A stretch of DNA of 58,141 bases from DATDCY01 sp031406795 [NCBI: Candidatus Rokuibacteriota bacterium] (GCA_031406795.1 JANOHV010000236.1:1-58141), one strand, 5' to 3'; positions 37,113 to 45,425 are shown, counted from the stretch's first letter. Notes: generated by a model from the letters alone, not told the origin. Translations and numbers: made by a program.

Positions 37113-37194
37113 GAACGCGCCTTGCACCTGGACCCTTTTGATCGGCCTCTCCGTTACCGTTGGGGCCGCTGAAAAGGGCCCATCTACGGCGTTG
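37113..37194 (-). repeat. Diverged inverted copy of the 136-bp repeat unit
   Basis: Read on the minus strand, this stretch aligns almost continuously with bases 68-150: CGCCGTAGATGGGCC, the TTTTCA hairpin, CAACGGTAACGGAGAGGC, GATCAAAAGGGTCC and TGCAAGGCGCG. Because linker and core junctions match, the mobile or duplicated unit is the whole 136-bp period. Confidence 0.85.
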
Positions 37195-37211
37195 AGCTCC
37201 GCACGAACGGA

Positions 37212-37246
37212 AAGCGCCCCGACCGCTGGCTGCGGCCGGGGCGCTT
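37212..37246 (-). terminator. Intrinsic terminator of the OB-fold lipoprotein gene
   Basis: AAGCGCCCCG (37212-37221) pairs with CGGGGCGCTT (37237-37246), and an inner CCGC/GCGG extends the stem. On the minus strand it ends in CGCTTTCCG, 21 bases after the stop codon. Confidence 0.65.
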
Positions 37247-37266
37247 CGAGGCGATTGAAGGCGGTG

Positions 37267-38106
37267 TTACTCGGTCTTGACCTTGCCGTCCTCGATGATC
37301 AGGTCGTACTTGTAACCCATGCCGAAATCCTTCTTCAGCGTGATCTTGCCGCTCACGAGCACCGTGTCGCCGACCTTGGCGTTGTCCGCGGTCGTGACGG
37401 TCAGGTCGTTGCCGCCGGTCTGGCCGGTGCCGTCCTGGACATGGACCCAGTTCTTGCCCATGATCTGCGCGCTGAACTTGACCACCTTGCCGCGAACCGT
37501 GACTTCCTTGCCGCCCAGGCTCGCCTGCTGGGCGTAGATGTCGCCGACGGTCTTGTCGGCCTTCTTGATCCCGCTGAAGGAAACCTTGGCGTCCTTCGCG
37601 GCCTGCGCGGGATCGAGTTTCGGGTGCGCCCCTTCCGGAAGCTGGCCCTGCTCGCCGGCAACCGGGCCGCCGGCCGGCGCCGCCATCTGCGCGGGCGGCT
37701 GGTCGCCCTTGCCGATCGCGCCGACGAAATAGACCACGTCGAACTTCCGGTTGAGGGTCTTGCTCTCGTAGTCCTTCATCGGCATGCCCTCGGGGACCGT
37801 GACCTTCTCCCCGACCTTGATCGCGAATTGCGGAGCGGCGGCCCAGATCTTCTCCGTGCCGTTGTCGACGTGAACGTACGTGTAACCGCCGGCGTCCATG
37901 GTCTCAAGCACCTTTCCGGTGAAATACCGGGCCGGCGCCTGAACCGCGGACTCAGCGGCCTGCGGCGGCGACGTCACCGGGGCGGGCGCCGTCGTCTGGG
38001 GCGGCGGGGCGGGCTGCTGGGGGGACTCCTGTATCTTCGACTTGCAGGCAACCAAACCGGTGACGAGAACCCCGGTCGCGAACATCATCCGTACTGCTTG
38101 CTTCAT
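37267..38106 (-). CDS. Lipoprotein with two OB-fold (nucleotide-binding-like) domains
   Basis: A 279-residue exported lipoprotein. The lipobox is LVTGLVAC with Cys at 21, followed by a Pro/Gln/Ala-rich spacer. Two OB-fold-like modules follow: about 60-130 (FTGKVLETMDAGGYTYVHVD) and 190-279 (VTVRGKVVKFSAQIMGKNWVHVQDGTG; DTVLVSGKITLKKDFGMGYKY). GNWVHVQDG-type repeats are known from putative DNA/ligand-binding proteins of Geobacter-like bacteria; the ligand is unknown. GGAGGG lies 8 nt before the ATG, and promoter and terminator frame it as a single-gene unit. Confidence 0.82.
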   Translation of the reverse strand: MKQAVRMMFATGVLVTGLVACKSKIQESPQQPAPPPQTTAPAPVTSPPQAAESAVQAPARYFTGKVLETMDAGGYTYVHVDNGTEKIWAAAPQFAIKVGEKVTVPEGMPMKDYESKTLNRKFDVVYFVGAIGKGDQPPAQMAAPAGGPVAGEQGQLPEGAHPKLDPAQAAKDAKVSFSGIKKADKTVGDIYAQQASLGGKEVTVRGKVVKFSAQIMGKNWVHVQDGTGQTGGNDLTVTTADNAKVGDTVLVSGKITLKKDFGMGYKYDLIIEDGKVKTE

Positions 38107-38177
38107 TAATCCACCCTCCGTCTTCCATCTTCCATGTTCGACAACGGGAACCGTTCCCGCATCCGAATGAACGCTGA

Positions 38178-38206
38178 TTTATACCAGAGACCCCCGGGGC
38201 GCGCAA
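38178..38206 (-). promoter_or_regulatory. Extended -10 promoter of the OB-fold lipoprotein gene
   Basis: Minus strand TTGCGC (38206-38201), 17-bp spacer, TGG-TATAAA (-10 at 38183-38178). A dyad CGGGAA-CCG-TTCCCG (38145-38159) lies in the leader. Confidence 0.65.
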
Positions 38207-38392
38207 GCACCTGCCAGGTCTCCCGAATTCCCAGGCGCAGCCGCAGACTTCCGCGAAGCCGCCCCTGCCGCAACCCGCCTTGGCGGTGTGGCCATCTTCT
38301 GTCTGGCATCCTCCCTGTCTCTGGTGTCGGAGCCGCAATCCCGGTTTTCCGTCGGATAGACGGCAGCCGCGGCAAAAAGTTCCCGGTAGCCG

Positions 38393-38986
38393 CTACCCGC
38401 CCCGCTTGCGCATACGCAATTCGCTGCCGTCGAGGAGTCGGCGGATGTTCGCCCGGTGCTTGAAGAAAACGAAGGCCGACGCCAGGCAGAAGAACAGGGT
38501 CGTCGAGCGGTCGGCCTGCGCCAGCAACGAGCCCAACGGCAGCGCCAGAGACGCGAGGATGGAGGCAAGGGAGACATACCCGCAGCCGAGAAAGACGCCC
38601 ATCCAGACGGCCCCGAAGGCCAGCGCCGCCGGCCAGCAGAGCACCAGCGACACCGTGATCGTGGAGGCGACGCCCTTGCCGCCGCGGAACCTCAGGAACG
38701 GGGAGTAACAATGCCCGGCGATGACCGCCGCCGCAGTCACGGATTGCCAGAGTGGCGTGCTTCCGACCAGCCGCGCCACGAGAACCGGCACCAGGCTCTT
38801 CAGCACGTCGCCCGCCGCTGCGGTGATTCCCGCCGAGCGACCGGCCACCCGAAAGACGTTGGTGGCGCCGACGTTGCCGCTGCCTTCTTTGCGGATATCT
38901 TTCCCGGAGAACAACCGCGCCGCAAGATAGCTGCAGGGGATCGACCCCGAAATGAAGCCGGCGCATGGCAGGAGAAATTCCATCAC
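38393..38986 (-). CDS. plsY: Acyl-phosphate:glycerol-3-phosphate acyltransferase
   Basis: Integral membrane enzyme that transfers an acyl group from acyl-phosphate to glycerol-3-phosphate, the first step of phospholipid synthesis. The 197-residue product has GSIPCSYLAARL, the substrate motif GSGNVGATNVFR and FRGGKGVASTI, with several hydrophobic helices. It starts at GTG 38986 (GTGA overlap with the UPF0280 gene) or at the adjacent ATG 38983. It uses the product of GpsA. The downstream 286 bases to the lipoprotein gene hold only that gene's promoter and leader. Confidence 0.96.
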   Translation of the reverse strand: MMEFLLPCAGFISGSIPCSYLAARLFSGKDIRKEGSGNVGATNVFRVAGRSAGITAAAGDVLKSLVPVLVARLVGSTPLWQSVTAAAVIAGHCYSPFLRFRGGKGVASTITVSLVLCWPAALAFGAVWMGVFLGCGYVSLASILASLALPLGSLLAQADRSTTLFFCLASAFVFFKHRANIRRLLDGSELRMRKRGG

Positions 38987-39735
38987 GACGGGGTCGTCTC
39001 CGGAAGCGCCACGATCTCGACGTCGCCCCAGGCCCCCAACTGCCCGCGTCGCAGGACGACGACCCCGAGGACACCGGGGATGTCGCGGGCGGCGGCCAGC
39101 CCTTCCTGGACACCATGGCTGCCGCGCACCCGGTTGCCGACCGCCGTTGCAGCGGCATCAGCGAGGGCGCAGGAGCGGGCAAGCACGGTTACCGCGGACG
39201 AATCGCCGAAACTCAGCGAGTGCCCGATCCTCCCCGAGGAGGTGCACACGCCGATCGGTGTGCGATCCGGCGTCAAGCGCAGGCCGATGGCGCCGCCGCC
39301 CTCGTCGGAACCGGCGAAAATGCCGACGATGCGTTCCCGGGTGCTGGAGACGTAGAGATCGCCGCCGTTCTCGAGGATGAGCTCCCGCGCCCGGTCGCCG
39401 ACCGCGCCGGCGATGGCTCCGCAGACGGCGCCGGCGACGCTGGCCATCGGGCCCACCCCGGCAGCCTGACCGGCCCGCGCCATGCACTTGACGATCGCCG
39501 GCGCGGTATCGGGGACGACCATCGGCGCGAGCGAATCGCGAAACGCCGGGTTTTTCGCGATGAAGCGCTCCAGGCGGTCCCGCTGCGTCAGGACTATGTC
39601 TCGCACGAGAGCGCCGATATCGCACTCCGAGAGTACCAACACGTCGGTTTCCTTCACGACAACCCGGGACCGTACCAGATCGGTCGCGGTGATGCTGTTC
39701 CGGTACAGGTCCCGGTCTCCAGGATCGAGCTTCAC
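38983..39735 (-). CDS. UPF0280 family protein (ApbE-like fold)
   Basis: A 250-residue protein of unknown function. The sequence matches the UPF0280 family: LYRNSITATDLVRSRVVVKETDVLV near the start and the glycine/alanine segment GPMASVAGAVCGAIAGAVGD, then ENGGDLYV and CTSSGRIGHSLSFGDSSAVTV, reminiscent of the flavin transferase ApbE. GTG 39735 is chosen because GTGAGG lies 5 nt upstream; an alternative GTG at 39777 lacks a ribosome-binding site and falls in a palindrome. It overlaps plsY. Confidence 0.85.
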   Translation of the reverse strand: MKLDPGDRDLYRNSITATDLVRSRVVVKETDVLVLSECDIGALVRDIVLTQRDRLERFIAKNPAFRDSLAPMVVPDTAPAIVKCMARAGQAAGVGPMASVAGAVCGAIAGAVGDRARELILENGGDLYVSSTRERIVGIFAGSDEGGGAIGLRLTPDRTPIGVCTSSGRIGHSLSFGDSSAVTVLARSCALADAAATAVGNRVRGSHGVQEGLAAARDIPGVLGVVVLRRGQLGAWGDVEIVALPETTPS

Positions 39736-39776
39736 AGAAACCTCACGAGAATTCAACGAGTTACCTTTGGTTTTCA

Positions 39777-39896
39777 CAACAGCTGTTGAAAAGTTGTTGG
39801 CAAAGGTGTGAATTTCTCAAGGTGCGACGCAGAATACAGGCTGATGAACCGCCATGCATAGAATGTGTGCATATAATGTCGTTGTATTTCATTGAG
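39777..39896. other. AT-richer spacer with palindromes between radA and UPF0280
   Basis: This spacer is clearly less GC-rich than its surroundings. It holds the perfect 12-bp palindrome CAACAGCTGTTG (39777-39788) and an ATGCA...TGCAT dyad near 39853-39872. I cannot fix a promoter in it with confidence, though the UPF0280-plsY transcript must start here or nearby. Confidence 0.4.
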
Positions 39897-41264
39897 TTAC
39901 AAGATCATTCGATCTATGACTTCCGCAAGCGTGGAAACGCCGGAAATGGTGATTTCCCGTTCCATTCCCGCGACCCGCGGCATGTTCGCGCGCGGGAGCA
40001 GGCAGCTTCGAAACCCGAGTTTCGCGGCTTCCTTGATCCGGGCCTCGGGGTTGGAGACGCCGCGAACCTCTCCGGTCAGGCCGACTTCTCCGAAGACGAC
40101 CATGCCCGGGTCGACCACGGCGTTGCGGAAACTCGAGAAGACCGCGAGGGCGATCGCCAGATCGGTCGCCGGTTCGACCACACGGATGCCGCCTGCGAGG
40201 TTGAGATACACATCCTGATCGGCGAGCATCAGCCCCAGTTTCTTCTCGAGAATCGCGAGGAGCATCGCCAGGCGACCCGCGTCGGTGCCGCTGCAGCCGC
40301 GTTTGGGCGAAGCGAATGACGAGTGCGCGCAGAGCGCCTGGACTTCGACCAGGAATGGGCGTGTCCCTTCCACGGACGCGGTGACCACACTGCCGGCAAG
40401 TTCGCCCCGGTCTTCCCGCAGGAAGAGCCGTGACGGGTTGGCGACCTCACGCAAGCCGCCGTCCCCCATCTCGAACACCCCGATCTCGTTCGTCGAGCCG
40501 AAACGGTTCTTCACGGCACGCAAGATCCGGAAATCCCGGGTGTTTTCTCCTTCGAAATACAGCACGGTATCGACCATGTGCTCGAGAACGCGCGGTCCGG
40601 CGAGCGTCCCGTCCTTGGTGACGTGTCCGACGAGGAAGACCGGGACCTCCAGGCGCTTGGCGACGGCGATGAGTTGGGAGGCCACCTCGCGCACCTGGCT
40701 GATGCTGCCCGCCGTCGACTCGAGCGCTGCGGTCGTGACGGTCTGGATGGAGTCGACCACGACTGCGAGGGGCCGCAGGCGGCGGATTTCCGCGAGCACC
40801 GGCTCGAGCGAATTCTGCGCGAACACGATCAGTCTGTCCGTGGCCAGACCGATACGGTCGGCGCGCAGCTTGATCTGCCGAGGCGACTCCTCCCCGGAGC
40901 AGTAGAGCACCTGCTCCGAGCGTGAGGCGGCGAGGCGGCCGAGATATTCGAGAAGCAGCGTCGTCTTGCCGATGCCGGGGTCGCCGCCGAGAAGGACGAC
41001 GCTCCCCGGCACGAGCCCGCCGCCGAGCACCCGGTCGAATTCGGCGCTGCCCGTGGGGATGCGCGGCGCGTCGTCGGCCGAGATCTTGTCCAGGGGCTGC
41101 GGCCGGGCATCGTCGGCCGTGGCGGCGCTCGCTCGCGGCGAACGGCCGCCGCCGGTGACCTCCTCGATCAGGCTGTTCCACGAACCGCAGTCGGGACAGC
41201 GCCCCAGCCATTTGGGCGACACGAAACCGCAGCCCTGACAGAGATAGCGGCTCTTCTCGCTCAC
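39897..41264 (-). CDS. radA: DNA repair protein RadA
   Basis: RecA-like ATPase and branch-migration factor in recombinational repair. The 455-residue product has the N-terminal zinc ribbon (CQGCG...CPDCG), Walker A LLGGDPGIGKTTLLLE, the RadA motif VKNRFGSTNE and a C-terminal Lon-protease-like domain (DVYLNLAGGIRVVEPATDLA). GTG 41264 overlaps the alr stop (GTGA). It is last in the rplI-dnaB-alr-radA string. Confidence 0.97.
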   Translation of the reverse strand: MSEKSRYLCQGCGFVSPKWLGRCPDCGSWNSLIEEVTGGGRSPRASAATADDARPQPLDKISADDAPRIPTGSAEFDRVLGGGLVPGSVVLLGGDPGIGKTTLLLEYLGRLAASRSEQVLYCSGEESPRQIKLRADRIGLATDRLIVFAQNSLEPVLAEIRRLRPLAVVVDSIQTVTTAALESTAGSISQVREVASQLIAVAKRLEVPVFLVGHVTKDGTLAGPRVLEHMVDTVLYFEGENTRDFRILRAVKNRFGSTNEIGVFEMGDGGLREVANPSRLFLREDRGELAGSVVTASVEGTRPFLVEVQALCAHSSFASPKRGCSGTDAGRLAMLLAILEKKLGLMLADQDVYLNLAGGIRVVEPATDLAIALAVFSSFRNAVVDPGMVVFGEVGLTGEVRGVSNPEARIKEAAKLGFRSCLLPRANMPRVAGMEREITISGVSTLAEVIDRMIL

Positions 41265-42475
41265 GAGCGGGCACGCCGCCGGTCGCCCGGGATCCGGGCG
41301 TCGGCTCCGACGGCGGCAGCGCACTCCGCGGGGCCGCCGCAGAAGACCCGCGGGACCCGCGGTCCGATGCCGCAGAAGATTTCGTAGGAAATGGTCCCGG
41401 CATGCGCCGCAAGTTCCCCGGCGGTGATCCGCTCCTCGCCCTGGCTGCCGAGAAGGACGACTTCGTCGCCGACGGCAATCCCCGGGATGCCGGTGACGTC
41501 GACCAGGCACAGGTCCATGCAGACGGTGCCGACCACGGCGGCGCGCCGACCGCGCACCAGGACGCTCGCGCGGTTCGAGAACGCGCGGCGGTAACCGTCG
41601 GCGTAGCCGACCGGAAGAGTCGCGATCAGACTTTCGCGCCGCGTCGTGAAGGTTCCGCCGTAGCTCAGCGGGGTCCCCGCCGGCACCCGTTTGAGAAAGG
41701 CGACCGCGGTGGTGAAGCTCATCACCGGGCGCAGTTCGCCCGCATGGGGCAGCCCGGGCGCGGGCGAAGCTCCGTACAGCATCAGACCAGGACGCACGAG
41801 GTTTCCCGGCGGCTCGCCGGGCAGCAGCAGCGCGCTGTTGGCGATGTGTCGCCAGCGCAGGCTCCCGGCGATCGCCTCGACGGCGCCGCAGACCGCCTCG
41901 AATGTCGCGATCTGTCCGCGCGTCACCGCGCTTTCCCGTTGTTCGGCCTCGCTCGGGTGCGTCATGAGCCCTTCGAGGACGAGGTGCGGGAAATCGCGAA
42001 GCCGCGCGACGAACGGCAGCGCGTCGGCTGGAGCGATGCCGAGCCGCCCCATGCCGGTGTCCACTTTGAGGTGGACGGCGACGCGCCGGCCCGCCCGCTG
42101 CGCCTCGCGTTCGAGCGCCTCGGCGAACGCGAGCGTGTACAGGGTCAGCGAACAGCCGAGTCGGGTCATCTCGCCGGCACGATCGGGGGAGACTTCGCTC
42201 AGCAACAACACCGGGGCTTCGATGCCGGCGGAGCGCAGCGCGCGGACCTCGCCGGGCGTCGCGACGCCGAGCTTGGCGGCGCCGGCGGCGAGCGCGGCGA
42301 GCGCGGCGGGGACCGCGCCGTGACCGTACGCGTCCGCCTTGACGACGGCGAGCACCCGCCGTTCCGGCCCAGCCAGGCGCACGGCCAGGCACACGTTGTG
42401 CGCGAGGGCCTCGAGGTCGATCAGGGCCCGCGTCGGGCGCCCCGGAGCGTGCGTGCCGGTGATGCCCGGCGTCAC
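41261..42475 (-). CDS. alr: Alanine racemase
   Basis: PLP enzyme that makes D-alanine for peptidoglycan. The 404-residue product has the PLP lysine motif VVKADAYGHGA, KVDTGMGRLGI, the catalytic Tyr in PLSYGGTF and the C-terminal CMDLCLVDVT. GTG 42475, overlapping the dnaB stop as GTGA, gives a typical length; an upstream ATG at 42514 would overlap dnaB by 43 bases and has no spaced ribosome-binding site. It is translationally coupled to dnaB and radA. Confidence 0.95.
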   Translation of the reverse strand: MTPGITGTHAPGRPTRALIDLEALAHNVCLAVRLAGPERRVLAVVKADAYGHGAVPAALAALAAGAAKLGVATPGEVRALRSAGIEAPVLLLSEVSPDRAGEMTRLGCSLTLYTLAFAEALEREAQRAGRRVAVHLKVDTGMGRLGIAPADALPFVARLRDFPHLVLEGLMTHPSEAEQRESAVTRGQIATFEAVCGAVEAIAGSLRWRHIANSALLLPGEPPGNLVRPGLMLYGASPAPGLPHAGELRPVMSFTTAVAFLKRVPAGTPLSYGGTFTTRRESLIATLPVGYADGYRRAFSNRASVLVRGRRAAVVGTVCMDLCLVDVTGIPGIAVGDEVVLLGSQGEERITAGELAAHAGTISYEIFCGIGPRVPRVFCGGPAECAAAVGADARIPGDRRRARS

Positions 42476-43833
42476 TCCTGGTAGCCCGGCGCCAGGTTCG
42501 CGAAGCGCGTGCATTCCTTGCGGAAAGCCAGTTTCACGGTGTCCGTGGGCCCGTTGCGCTGTTTGCGTACGATGACCTCGGCGACGCTGGTGTGCTGGTC
42601 GGCGGTCTCGCGGTACATGTCCTCGCGGAAGATGAAGGCCACGACGTCGGCGTCCTGCTCGATGGCGCCCGACTCGCGCAGATCCGACAGTTGGGGCCGC
42701 TTGTCCCCGCCGCGCGACTCGACGGCGCGCGAGAGCTGCGAGAGCGCGATCACCGGCACCTTGAGCTCCTTGGCGAGGCTCTTGAGCGAGCGCGAGATCT
42801 CGGAGATCTCCTGCTGGCGGTTCTCCGTCCGGTCGCGGCCGCGGATCAGCTGCAGGTAGTCGACGATCACGAGGGCCAGCCCGCTTTCGGTCTTGAGCCG
42901 CCGGGACTTGGCGCGGATCTCCAGGACCGTGCAGGCGGCCGAGTCGTCGATGAAGATCGGCGCGTCCGAGAGCTTCCCCGCGGCCCGCGACAGCAGCGGC
43001 CAGTCCTCCCGGCTGAGGAAGCCGCGGCGCAGCCGGTTGCCGTCCACGCCGGAGACCGAACTGAGCATGCGCATCGCCAGCTGCTCGCGACTCATTTCGA
43101 GCGAGAAGATCGCCACGGGCACGCGCGCCTCGATGCCGACGTGTTCGGCGATGTTGAGCACGAACGCCGTCTTGCCCATGCTCGGCCGGCCGGCGATGAT
43201 CACGAGGTCCGAAGGCTGAAAACCGCAGGTCAGCTGATCGAGATCGGTGAAGCCCGAGGCAACGCCGGTGATCTGGGTCTTCTTCTCGAAGAGTTGCTCG
43301 AGGATCTTGAAACTCTCCTTGACGACCTTCTTCATCGGCACGAACCCGGCGCGAATGCTGCGCTCCGAGAGGGCGAAGATGCGGCGTTCGGCCTCGTCGA
43401 GCACACCCTCGACATCGCGCGAGCCCTCGTAGCTCATCGCCGCGATTTCGGTGGAGGCCGTGATCAGGCCGCGCATCATGGCCTTCTCACGCACGATGCG
43501 CGCGTGATAGGCGACGTTGGCCGCCGTCGGCACCAGATCGACGAGGGAGGCCAGGTACACGGCGCCGCCGATCTCTTCGAGCTGGTTGTTCTGCTCGAGG
43601 CGCTCGCGCAGCGTGAGCAGGTCGATCGCCTGGTCGCGCTCGAACATGTCGAGCATCGCGGCGAAAACACGGCGGTGCGGCCCGCGGTAGAAATCCTCCG
43701 GCTGGAGGATCTCGATGACCCGCGGCAGCACGCCGTTGTCGAGCAGGATCGCGCCGATGACGGACTGTTCCGCCTCGATGTTCTGCGGCGGGAGCCGGCT
43801 GTAACCCGGGTCAGCGGCGGCCGTGGGCGCCAT
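42472..43833 (-). CDS. dnaB: Replicative DNA helicase
   Basis: Hexameric helicase that unwinds DNA at the fork. The 453-residue product shows the N-terminal primase-interacting domain (PPQNIEAEQSVIGAILLDN), Walker A IIAGRPSMGKTAFVLNIAEH, VPVAIFSLEMSREQL, Walker B LALVIVDYLQLI and the Arg/Gln motif near ALSQLSRAVESR. It starts 22 bases after the rplI stop. The rplI-dnaB pairing is widespread. Confidence 0.97.
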   Translation of the reverse strand: MAPTAAADPGYSRLPPQNIEAEQSVIGAILLDNGVLPRVIEILQPEDFYRGPHRRVFAAMLDMFERDQAIDLLTLRERLEQNNQLEEIGGAVYLASLVDLVPTAANVAYHARIVREKAMMRGLITASTEIAAMSYEGSRDVEGVLDEAERRIFALSERSIRAGFVPMKKVVKESFKILEQLFEKKTQITGVASGFTDLDQLTCGFQPSDLVIIAGRPSMGKTAFVLNIAEHVGIEARVPVAIFSLEMSREQLAMRMLSSVSGVDGNRLRRGFLSREDWPLLSRAAGKLSDAPIFIDDSAACTVLEIRAKSRRLKTESGLALVIVDYLQLIRGRDRTENRQQEISEISRSLKSLAKELKVPVIALSQLSRAVESRGGDKRPQLSDLRESGAIEQDADVVAFIFREDMYRETADQHTSVAEVIVRKQRNGPTDTVKLAFRKECTRFANLAPGYQE

Positions 43834-43855
43834 GGCTCAGGGCCTCCGGGAGGCC

Positions 43856-44299
43856 CTACTCCCGGACGACCCAGACCTTGAGGGCGGCGCTGACGTCGTG
43901 GGTCAGCTTGACCGGCACCGTGTAGATGCCGAGCGTCTTGATCGGCTCCTCGACGGTGATCTGCCGCTTGTCGATCGCGAACCCTTCCTTTTCGAGTGCC
44001 GCGGCGATGTCCATCGTGGTCACGGTCCCGAAGAGCTTGTCGCTCTCCCCCGCCGCCTGGCGGATCGTCAGCGACAGGGCGCCGAGTTTGGCCGCAAGGG
44101 CTTCCGCCTCCACGCGAGCCTTGGCCTGAACCTTCACGTACCGCTTCTTGTCGACCTCGATGCGGTTGAGATTCCTCTCGGTGGCCTCGAAGGCCAGTTC
44201 GCGGGGCATCAGGAAATTGCGGGCGTAGCCCGGGGCGACGGTCACCACTTCTCCGACCTTGCCGAGCCGTTCGATGTCTGCCTTCAGGATGACTTTCAT
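43856..44299 (-). CDS. rplI: 50S ribosomal protein L9
   Basis: Large-subunit protein with two domains joined by a long helix. The 147 residues start MKVILKADIERLGKVGEVV and contain VAPGYARNFLMPRELA and the C-terminal domain with KTLGIYTVPVKLTHDVSA. AAAAGGAG precedes the ATG. It is separated here from rpsF-rpsR-DUF2232 (24.2-26.4 kb), with which it normally forms one cluster. The promoter is at 44392-44421. Confidence 0.97.
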   Translation of the reverse strand: MKVILKADIERLGKVGEVVTVAPGYARNFLMPRELAFEATERNLNRIEVDKKRYVKVQAKARVEAEALAAKLGALSLTIRQAAGESDKLFGTVTTMDIAAALEKEGFAIDKRQITVEEPIKTLGIYTVPVKLTHDVSAALKVWVVRE

Positions 44300-44340
44300 G
44301 GGAATTGTCGCACTCCTTTTCTCGATTGCAGGTTACCGCC

Positions 44341-44359
44341 CGCCCCGGCTGCCGGGGCG
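44341..44359. other. Hairpin in the rplI leader
   Basis: CGCCCCGG-CTG-CCGGGGCG is a perfect 8-bp stem between the rplI promoter and its ribosome-binding site. There is no T-run, so a leader regulatory structure is as likely as a terminator for the upstream operon. Confidence 0.4.
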
Positions 44360-44391
44360 CCTCGCCCTCAATTCGCGGACGGAAGCCGATA

Positions 44392-44421
44392 ATAGTAGTT
44401 GTGACGGGCGGGACTTGTCAA
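44392..44421 (-). promoter_or_regulatory. Sigma-70-type promoter of rplI-dnaB-alr-radA
   Basis: Minus strand TTGACA (44421-44416), 18-bp spacer, TACTAT (44397-44392). The -35 overlaps the PSP1 gene stop. Confidence 0.65.
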
Positions 44422-45425
44422 GAAGGCGTCTCGCCGCCGGGTTTCGGTCGCTCGGGCCGCTCCCCCCCCCGCTCCGGCCGGCGGCCCCCCTGCCCCCGGC
44501 GGGAACCGCGGTCGCGGCGGTCCTGCCGCCCCTCCCCGGCCCGCGCCGGCGGCGCGACCGGCGGCGGAGCCGCTGCCGAACCCTCACCGCCGGCGGGGGC
44601 GGCGGGGGCCGGCGCCTCGTCCGCCCGCGGCACCCGGCTCCAGTCCTTTTTCGGCACCTTCACGAATTCCCCACCCTCGAGCTCGACCGTGAATGCGTCC
44701 TCGAAGATGTTGTACTTGCGGACCCGGCCGACGCCCTCGCGCACCCGCACCTTCTCGCCGATCCTCGGCAGCCCCCTCTTGAACTCCTCGTAGACCCGGG
44801 CCTCGTAGCCGAGGCAGCACATCAGGCGACCGCAGACGCCGGAAACCTTGCCGGGCGAGAGCGGCAGGTCCTGGTCCTTGGCCATGCGGATGGAAATCGG
44901 CTCGAAGTCGGACAGGAAGCTCGCGCAGCACAGCTCCCGGCCGCAGATGCCGTAGCCGCCGATCATGCGCGCCTCGTCGCGCACGCCGATCTGCCGCATT
45001 TCGATCCGCATCCGGCACTCGTGCGCCAGTTCCTTGACCAGCTGCCGGAAATCGACCCGGCCCTCGGCGGTGAAGTAGAAGACCGCCTTGCCGCCCTCGA
45101 AGAGATACTCGACTTCGACGAGTTTCATCGGCAGCTGCAGCCGCGCGATGGCATCGACGCAGTAGCGAAAAGCGTCGCGCTCGAGCTGTCGGTGGCGCAG
45201 CACGTGCGTCTCGTCCTCCGGCGTCGCCGGCCGCACGATCCTGCGGAAGGAGACCTTGATGTACTCCTCGTCCAGCCGCTGAGGATTCGAAACCACCGTC
45301 CCGAGGGTCAGGCCGTCCGGGGTCGGGACGATGACGCGCGTGCCGATCTTCAACTCCTGGTGGTTGGTGTCGTAGTCCTGGATCTTGCCCCCTTCGCGGA
45401 GGCGAATTTTCACGACCTCGATCAT
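44418..45425 (-). CDS. PSP1 domain protein (RicT/YaaT-like) with basic Gly/Arg-rich tail
   Basis: A 335-residue protein. The PSP1 domain covers about residues 1-260, with the family cysteines in GICGRELCCASF and GVCGRLMCCLGYEA. In Bacillus the RicT homologue joins a [4Fe-4S]-containing complex that guides mRNA processing; its gene also neighbours holB and tmk. Residues about 270-335 are low-complexity, first Pro/Ala-rich and then Arg/Gly-rich (RRDRGSRRGQGGRRPERGG), like an RNA-binding tail. ATG 45425 has GGAGGGGAG about 9 nt upstream. It is last in the tmk-holB-PSP1 string. Confidence 0.9.
   Translation of the reverse strand: MIEVVKIRLREGGKIQDYDTNHQELKIGTRVIVPTPDGLTLGTVVSNPQRLDEEYIKVSFRRIVRPATPEDETHVLRHRQLERDAFRYCVDAIARLQLPMKLVEVEYLFEGGKAVFYFTAEGRVDFRQLVKELAHECRMRIEMRQIGVRDEARMIGGYGICGRELCCASFLSDFEPISIRMAKDQDLPLSPGKVSGVCGRLMCCLGYEARVYEEFKRGLPRIGEKVRVREGVGRVRKYNIFEDAFTVELEGGEFVKVPKKDWSRVPRADEAPAPAAPAGGEGSAAAPPPVAPPARAGEGRQDRRDRGSRRGQGGRRPERGGERPERPKPGGETPS

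Noticed and set aside
37002-37266. Small RNA gene or riboswitch in the hairpin-rich spacer
   Set aside because: The structure is explained by repeat-family fragments and simple hairpins. I recognise no known riboswitch core.
39735-39777. GTG 39777 as the start of the UPF0280 gene
   Set aside because: No ribosome-binding site, the extra 14 residues look unlike family N termini, and the codon lies within a 12-bp palindrome. Not fully excluded.
39786-40319. Plus-strand frame in the AT-richer spacer and radA end
   Set aside because: Most of it is antisense to radA. The spacer part has no ribosome-binding site or recognisable protein.
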